Both the position numbers and the translations under genes were made by a program. Shown piece by piece: positions 5,683 to 9,533 of a DNA stretch of 9,533 nucleotides. The DNA is from DATGLW01 sp035293965 (GTDB lineage: Bacteria; Actinomycetota; Acidimicrobiia; Acidimicrobiales; RAAP-2), in the NCBI GenBank assembly GCA_035293965.1, contig DATGLW010000040.1, forward strand, positions 1 through 9,533, read 5' to 3'. The notes under the pieces are model-generated. The model was not told where the DNA came from. It made no database searches and saw nothing but the letters and a program-made list of their open reading frames with translations. Within the stretch, counting starts at the first letter, position 1, and each line of letters starts with the position of its first letter.

Positions 5683-8058
5683 ATGCCCGGATCGCTCCTC
5701 GGTAACGCCGTGCCGCGGGTGGAGGACCCTGACCTCCTCCTCGGACGGGCCACCTACGTCGACAACCTGCCGGTCGACGGCGTGCTCGACCTCGTGTTCG
5801 TCCGATCGCCGGTCGCGCACGCCACCATCGTGCGCATCGACACCGCTGCGGCCCGTCGCTCGCCTGGCGTGGTCGCGGTCTTCACGGCCGATGACCTGGA
5901 CCTCGAGGTGGACTTCGGCTTCATGCGGATCAACGACGCGCTCGGGCGGCCGCCGCTCGCACGCGGGCGGGTGCGCTTCGTGGGTGACGCCGTGGCGGCC
6001 GTGGTGGCCGAGACCCGGGCGGCGGCGATGGACGCCGCAGAGCTGGTGGAAGTGGACTACGACCCGTTGCCTGCGATCGTGGACGCCGAGGAGGCGCTCG
6101 GGCCGGACGCGCCGCTCGTCTTCGAGGAGCTCGGCACCAACCTGGCGAGCTCGGCCACCGGAGGCAACGCCGCCGACCCGCTCGACGGGGCCGACGTCGT
6201 CGTCCGGGGCCGGTTCGAGAATCAACGGGTCGCCGTGGTGCCGATGGAGGGGAACGCCATCGTGGCCATCCCGGGCGACGACGGGGCAGGGCACGAGCTC
6301 ACCGTCTACGTCGGCACCCAGATGCCCCACACCTTCCGCGCCCTGCAGGCCTCGGCGTTCGGCTTGCCGCCCGAGGCAGTCCGCGTGGTGGCGCCCCACG
6401 TCGGAGGGGCGTTCGGGTCGAAGATCGCCGGGGTCGAGCACAAGGTCGCGATGGCGTGCGCCCGCAAGCTGGGCCGCCCGGTCAAGTGGGTGGAGACCCG
6501 TTCGGAGAACCTGGTCGCGATGCCCCACGGCCGGGCCCAGGTGCAGTTCGTCGAGCTCGGCCTGCGCCGCGACGGGACCATCGTCGGCATGCGGTGCCGG
6601 ATGATCGGCGATGCCGGCGCCTACGGCGGCTTCGGAGGCGCGCTGGTGGCTGGTCCGACCCGCTCCATGGCCCAGGGCGTCTACCGCATCCCCAAGATCT
6701 CGTACCAGGCGGCCGTGGTCCTCACCAACACCACGCCGGTGGGCGCCTTCCGGGGGGCCGGCCGCCCGGAGGCGGCCGCCTTCCTCGAGCGCATCATGGA
6801 CATGGCGGCCGACGAGCTCGAGATCGACCCCGTCGAGCTCCGCCGCCGCAACCTCATCCCCGCTGATGCCTTCCCCTACACCACGGTGATGGGCACCACG
6901 TACGACAGCGGCGACTACCGCCTGGCGCTCGACGAGGCCGTCCGCCTTGCCGGCTACGACGGGCTCCGGGCCGAGCAGGCGGCCCGGAGGGCCCGGGGCG
7001 ACAGCAAGCTGCTCGGGATCGGGGTGGCTGCCTACGTCGAGATCACCGCAGGGGGCGGGGGCGGTGAGTGGGGCGAGGTCGAGGTGCACGCGGACGGCGG
7101 CGCGACCATCAAGGTGGGCACCTCGGCTCACGGGCAGGGGCATGCGACCTCGTTCGGCATGGTCGTCTCGGACCTGCTCGGCATCCCCCTCGACAAGATC
7201 CGCTTCGTCCAGTCCGACACCGCCCAGGTCCCCCGGGGCGGGGGGACCGGCGGGTCGCGCTCGTTGCAGCTGGGCGGGAGCGCGGCGCTCGGCGCGGCGC
7301 AGTCGGTCCTCGAGCGGGCCCGCCAGCTGGCGGCCGACCGGCTCGAGGCCTCCCCGGACGACATCGTGGTGACGGCAGACGGCCGGCTCGGGGTCGCCGG
7401 CTCAGAGGAGAGCGCCGTGGCCTGGTCCGAGCTGGCACAGGCTGCGGCCGAGGTGGGCGAGCCCCTTCGGGCCTCGTCGGTGTTCAAGGCCGCCGGCTCC
7501 ACCTTCCCCTTCGGTGCCCACGTGGCGGTGGTGGAGGTCGACACGGACACGGGTGCCGTGCGCCTCGTGCGCCACGTGGCCGTCGACGACTGCGGCCGCA
7601 TCGTGAACCCGATGATCGTGGCCGGCCAGCAGCACGGAGGCATCGCCCAGGGCGCGGCCCAGGCGCTCTTCGAGCAGTTCGTCTACGACGCCGAGGGGAA
7701 CCCGCTCACCTCGACGCTGGCCGACTACGAGATGCCGAGCGCGGCGGAGCTCCCGAGCTTCGAGACCGCCAACACCGAGACGCCCACCCCCCTCAATCCG
7801 CTGGGGGCCAAGGGCATCGGGGAGTCCGGCACCATCGGGTCCACGCCGGCCGTGCACAACGCCGTCGTTGACGCCCTCAGCCACCTCGGCGTCCGGCACC
7901 TCGACATGCCCTGCACGCCTGAGCGGGTGTGGCGGGCCATCGAAGCGGCGAAGGGGGGCACCCTGCCCCCTCCCTGGCACGAGCCGCCGGCGGCCTTCGA
8001 TCATCTCGAGCTGCCGAGCACCGACATCGGCCAGGCGGCTGACGAGCTCACCATCTGA
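5683..8058 (+). CDS. xanthine dehydrogenase / CoxL-family molybdopterin-binding large subunit
   Basis: 791-residue molybdenum hydroxylase large subunit; such enzymes hydroxylate aldehydes, purines or other carbons at a Mo-cytosine or Mo-pterin centre. The N-terminal domain starts LLGNAVPRVEDPDLLLGRA and contains RFVGDAVAAVVAE. The Mo-binding domain shows GGAFGSK (241-247), GAFRGAGRPEA (354-364), AHGQGHATSF with Gln485, GGGTGGSRS, and GAKGIGESGTIG with Glu714 as the catalytic base. The FRGAGR loop is the form II type and lacks the Cys-containing CSFR loop of true CO dehydrogenase, so CO oxidation is not predicted; the substrate is unknown. The length is normal and no signal peptide is seen. 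The usual FAD (CoxM-like) and 2Fe-2S (CoxS-like) subunits are absent on both sides, because both neighbours are on the opposite strand. Nearby moa/moe genes could supply the cofactor. The ATG at 5683 gives the standard N-terminus and a leaderless promoter is likely. Confidence 0.95.
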   Translation: MPGSLLGNAVPRVEDPDLLLGRATYVDNLPVDGVLDLVFVRSPVAHATIVRIDTAAARRSPGVVAVFTADDLDLEVDFGFMRINDALGRPPLARGRVRFVGDAVAAVVAETRAAAMDAAELVEVDYDPLPAIVDAEEALGPDAPLVFEELGTNLASSATGGNAADPLDGADVVVRGRFENQRVAVVPMEGNAIVAIPGDDGAGHELTVYVGTQMPHTFRALQASAFGLPPEAVRVVAPHVGGAFGSKIAGVEHKVAMACARKLGRPVKWVETRSENLVAMPHGRAQVQFVELGLRRDGTIVGMRCRMIGDAGAYGGFGGALVAGPTRSMAQGVYRIPKISYQAAVVLTNTTPVGAFRGAGRPEAAAFLERIMDMAADELEIDPVELRRRNLIPADAFPYTTVMGTTYDSGDYRLALDEAVRLAGYDGLRAEQAARRARGDSKLLGIGVAAYVEITAGGGGGEWGEVEVHADGGATIKVGTSAHGQGHATSFGMVVSDLLGIPLDKIRFVQSDTAQVPRGGGTGGSRSLQLGGSAALGAAQSVLERARQLAADRLEASPDDIVVTADGRLGVAGSEESAVAWSELAQAAAEVGEPLRASSVFKAAGSTFPFGAHVAVVEVDTDTGAVRLVRHVAVDDCGRIVNPMIVAGQQHGGIAQGAAQALFEQFVYDAEGNPLTSTLADYEMPSAAELPSFETANTETPTPLNPLGAKGIGESGTIGSTPAVHNAVVDALSHLGVRHLDMPCTPERVWRAIEAAKGGTLPPPWHEPPAAFDHLELPSTDIGQAADELTI

Positions 8059-8080
8059 CACCTCGCAACGAGCACGTGCC

Positions 8081-8118
8081 GCTGCACGCGCCCCGCGGGT
8101 TGCGGGCCAGCGTGCAGT
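8081..8118. terminator. hairpin between convergent genes, possible bidirectional terminator
   Basis: Outer arms CTGCACGC (8082-8089) and GCGTGCAG (8110-8117), plus a G-T pair, enclose a nested stem CCCGC (8092-8096) / GCGGG (8102-8106). It starts 22 bases after the hydroxylase stop codon. There is no T-run on either side. Its place between convergent genes supports a terminator role, but none is proven. Confidence 0.45.
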
Positions 8119-8130
8119 CGGACGCGTGAC

Positions 8131-8238
8131 AGCCCGCGAGGAGGGCGGGGGACCAGCCCGCGGGGAGGGCGGGGGACCAGCCCGCGGGGAGGGGGGAACC
8201 AGCCCGCGGGGAGGGCGGGGGATCAGCCCGCGGGGACG
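8131..8238. repeat. 24-bp tandem repeat running into the 3' end of the DUF35 gene
   Basis: Units begin with AGCCCGCGGGGAGGGCGGGG followed by GACC: 8131-8154 (24 bp, one change), 8155-8178 (24), 8179-8200 (22, short by two), 8201-8224 (24, GATC) and a partial unit 8225-8238. Each carries the 8-bp palindrome CCCGCGGG or a one-base variant. The last units contain the stop codon and final Pro-Ala-Gly codons of the minus-strand gene, so the array seems to have grown from that gene's end. The plus strand is very G-rich and could form G-quadruplexes. Confidence 0.9.
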
Positions 8239-8630
8239 AACCGGTAGAGGGTGAGCTCGGGGGTGACGTCTTCGTAGGTGAGGCGGACCGGCATGCCGAT
8301 GCGCACCGTCGAGGGGTCGCAACCCACGAGGTTGGCGATGAGCCGCGGCCCCTCGGCCAGCGTGACGTGGGCGATGACGTAGGGGGCATCCGCCTGGTAG
8401 GCGGGGGTCGGGGCCCGGTGCACGACCGTGTAGGTGTAGACCTCCCCGGTGCCTGCCACCGGGGTCCACGTGGCGTCGAGCGAGCCGCACGGGCACAGCT
8501 CGGTCGGGATGAACCGGAACGCGCCGCACGAGTCGCAGCGCTGGATGCGCAGCTCGTGCGCCCGCACGGACGCCCAGAACGGCTCGTGGAGGGGCGTGAT
8601 CTCGGGCGTGAATTTCTCGTAGGCCGCCAC
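8223..8630 (-). CDS. DUF35 zinc-ribbon/OB-fold protein, partner of the thiolase
   Basis: 135-residue protein with the two-part DUF35 layout. An N-terminal helix region (EPFWASVRAHELRIQRC) leads into a rubredoxin-like zinc ribbon with Cys32, Cys35, Cys46 and Cys48. The OB-fold follows, with GTGEVYTYTVVHRAP (about 60-74), PYVIAHVTLAEGPRLIANLVG and GMPVRLTYEDV (112-122). Proteins of this family bind acyl-CoA and form complexes with SCP2/lipid-transfer-type thiolases or aldolases, as ChsH2 does with Ltp2 in actinobacterial steroid side-chain degradation. The start is GTG at 8630, one base after the thiolase stop, with GGGAGGG six bases upstream; upstream in-frame codons are thiolase antiframe. 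Its stop lies inside a tandem repeat, where a TGA replaces the TGG of the other units. A joint role with the thiolase is very likely; the substrate is unknown. Confidence 0.92.
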   Translation of the reverse strand: MAAYEKFTPEITPLHEPFWASVRAHELRIQRCDSCGAFRFIPTELCPCGSLDATWTPVAGTGEVYTYTVVHRAPTPAYQADAPYVIAHVTLAEGPRLIANLVGCDPSTVRIGMPVRLTYEDVTPELTLYRFVPAG

Positions 8631-8631
8631 C

Positions 8632-9533
8632 TCAGGCCCTCCCGAGCACGGCGCCGTACTGGGTCTGGGACACCCCGCCCACCCCGTGGGCGTACGCGAG
8701 CGTCGCACCTTCGACCTGGCGGGGGCCGGCCTCGTGGCGGAGCTGGCGCACCAGCTCGATCATGGTGAACAGGCCGCAGCTGCCGGCGTGGCTGCTCGAC
8801 AGGAAGCCGCCGTCGGTGTTGACCGGGAGGCGCCCACCGATCCGGGTGGCCTGGCCCTCCACGAACGAGCCCCCTTCGCCCTTCTCGCAGAACCCGGCAT
8901 CCTCGAGCTCCACCAGCACGTTGATGGTGAAGTGGTCCGAGATGCCGGCCACGTCGATCTCGTCGCGGCGCACGCCGGCAGTTCCGAATGCGGCGTCGGC
9001 CGCCAGGCGGCCACCGGTGAAGCCCGTGAGCGAGGGTGCGTGGCACGGATCGAGGTAGCTGTGGCCCTCGCCCCAGCCCAAGAGGAGCACCGGGTGGTGC
9101 CGCCCCTGGGCCCTGGCGTCGGCGGCACTCGTCATGACCAGGCAGCCGGCCCCCTGGTTCACGAGGCAGCAGTCGAGGAGCTTGAGCGGTTCGGCGATCG
9201 GCCGCGAGGCCATCACGTCGTCGATCGTGATCTCGCCCTTGCGCCCCATCACCGACAGGGGGTTCAAGGTGGCGCCGTGGCGCTGGGCGACGGCGATCTC
9301 GGCCAGCTGCTCCTCGGTGGTCCCGAACTCGTGCATGTGGCGCATCGCGATGACCGCGTAGTCGGCGACGCGCGTGGTGCCCCATAGGTACTCGTAGGGA
9401 CTGCCCAGCCGGGCCATGTAGGCGACCGCCGAGTCGCGGTCGCCGCCCGCGTAGCCCACCCCGCGGCCGGCGAAGACGTTGGGCACCACCACCACCGACG
9501 CGAGCCCCTGCGAGATGGCCATGGCTGCCAGCC
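8632..9533 (-). CDS. SCP2/lipid-transfer-type thiolase family protein (5' end outside window)
   Basis: About 300 C-terminal residues of a thiolase-fold enzyme; the coding frame stays open to the window edge, and the N-terminal nucleophile Cys region lies just beyond it. Visible features are AAMAISQGLASVVVV (end of the nucleophile helix and following strand), GITIDD-like MGRKGEITIDDVMAS, the SDHFTINVLVELEDAGFC block (equivalent of the HDAF region), KGEGGSFVEG, LPVNTDGGFLSSSHAGSCG (the usual GHP is SHA at 8773-8793, His kept) and AHGVGG near the C-terminus, resembling the HNxGxGG of SCP2-type thiolases. It probably cleaves or forms a C-C bond on an acyl-CoA with the DUF35 protein encoded one base downstream. 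It could instead be an Ltp-type retro-aldolase; the missing N-terminus is needed to decide. An in-frame ATG at 9522 is internal. Confidence 0.88.
   Translation of the reverse strand, partial: LAAMAISQGLASVVVVPNVFAGRGVGYAGGDRDSAVAYMARLGSPYEYLWGTTRVADYAVIAMRHMHEFGTTEEQLAEIAVAQRHGATLNPLSVMGRKGEITIDDVMASRPIAEPLKLLDCCLVNQGAGCLVMTSAADARAQGRHHPVLLLGWGEGHSYLDPCHAPSLTGFTGGRLAADAAFGTAGVRRDEIDVAGISDHFTINVLVELEDAGFCEKGEGGSFVEGQATRIGGRLPVNTDGGFLSSSHAGSCGLFTMIELVRQLRHEAGPRQVEGATLAYAHGVGGVSQTQYGAVLGRA
8637..8643 (-). promoter_or_regulatory. ribosome binding site of the DUF35 gene
   Basis: GGGAGGG on the minus strand lies 6 bases before the GTG at 8630 and within the last codons of the thiolase gene. It fixes the start of the downstream protein and implies translation coupled to the thiolase. 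Confidence 0.75.

Noticed and set aside
6814..6840. 8-bp inverted repeat GAGCTCGA/TCGAGCTC inside the hydroxylase gene
   Set aside because: It arises from repeated Glu-Leu-type codons (GAG CTC) in a conserved protein segment and is short enough to be chance at this composition.
4999..7143. 714-aa minus-strand open frame
   Set aside because: Only the part from 5646 down resembles a protein family; the remainder is antisense to the molybdenum hydroxylase.
8131..8238. possible CRISPR array
   Set aside because: Units are directly adjacent with no unique spacers and no cas genes are near; it is a simple tandem repeat.
8048..9385. 445-aa minus-strand frame over the thiolase and DUF35 genes
   Set aside because: The product is Arg/Pro/Gly-rich and out of frame with two clearly recognisable genes.

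Overview
The DNA is very GC-rich, with G/C dominating third codon positions, frequent GTG starts and long spurious open frames opposite real genes. This base composition, together with several likely leaderless starts and a catabolic acyl-CoA gene set, points to a high-GC actinomycete, possibly Acidimicrobiia. That placement is an inference from style and gene content, because no rRNA or other phylogenetic marker lies in the window.

Region 1 (1-2680, minus strand) is a molybdenum cofactor operon transcribed moaC > moaE > moeA > moaA. The genes are tightly packed: a 9-nt gap separates moaC and moaE, and GTGA overlaps join the last two junctions. moaA runs off the left edge. moaD, moaB/mog and mobA are not in view. 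The MoaC is unusual: aligned by eye to E. coli MoaC it lacks three residues considered catalytic, while MoaE and MoeA look complete. A perfect 28-bp palindrome sits in the first codons of moaA.

Region 2 (2681-5012, plus strand) begins with a tandem-repeat intergenic segment that separates the moa operon from a divergently transcribed CaiB/BaiF-type (family III) CoA-transferase. An alpha/beta hydrolase with its own promoter-like sequence follows.

Region 3 (4999-8058) holds a small minus-strand gene resembling the acyl carrier protein phosphodiesterase (AcpH/DUF479) family. It converges on and overlaps the hydrolase by 14 bp, with a hairpin on each side of the overlap. Only 36 bp separates its other end from a divergent xanthine dehydrogenase/CoxL-type molybdopterin hydroxylase large subunit, which has no small or medium subunit next to it.

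Region 4 (8059-9533) has a hairpin and a 24-bp tandem repeat between convergent genes. On the minus strand it then carries an SCP2-type thiolase (partial) followed, after one base, by a DUF35 zinc-ribbon/OB-fold partner protein.

Taken together, the window joins cofactor supply (moa/moe) with one molybdenum hydroxylase and several acyl-CoA handling enzymes: CoA-transferase, hydrolase, and thiolase plus DUF35. This suggests catabolism of an unidentified organic or fatty-acid-like substrate. No mobile element, CRISPR array, tRNA or rRNA was seen, and no gene-free stretch exceeds about 165 bp.
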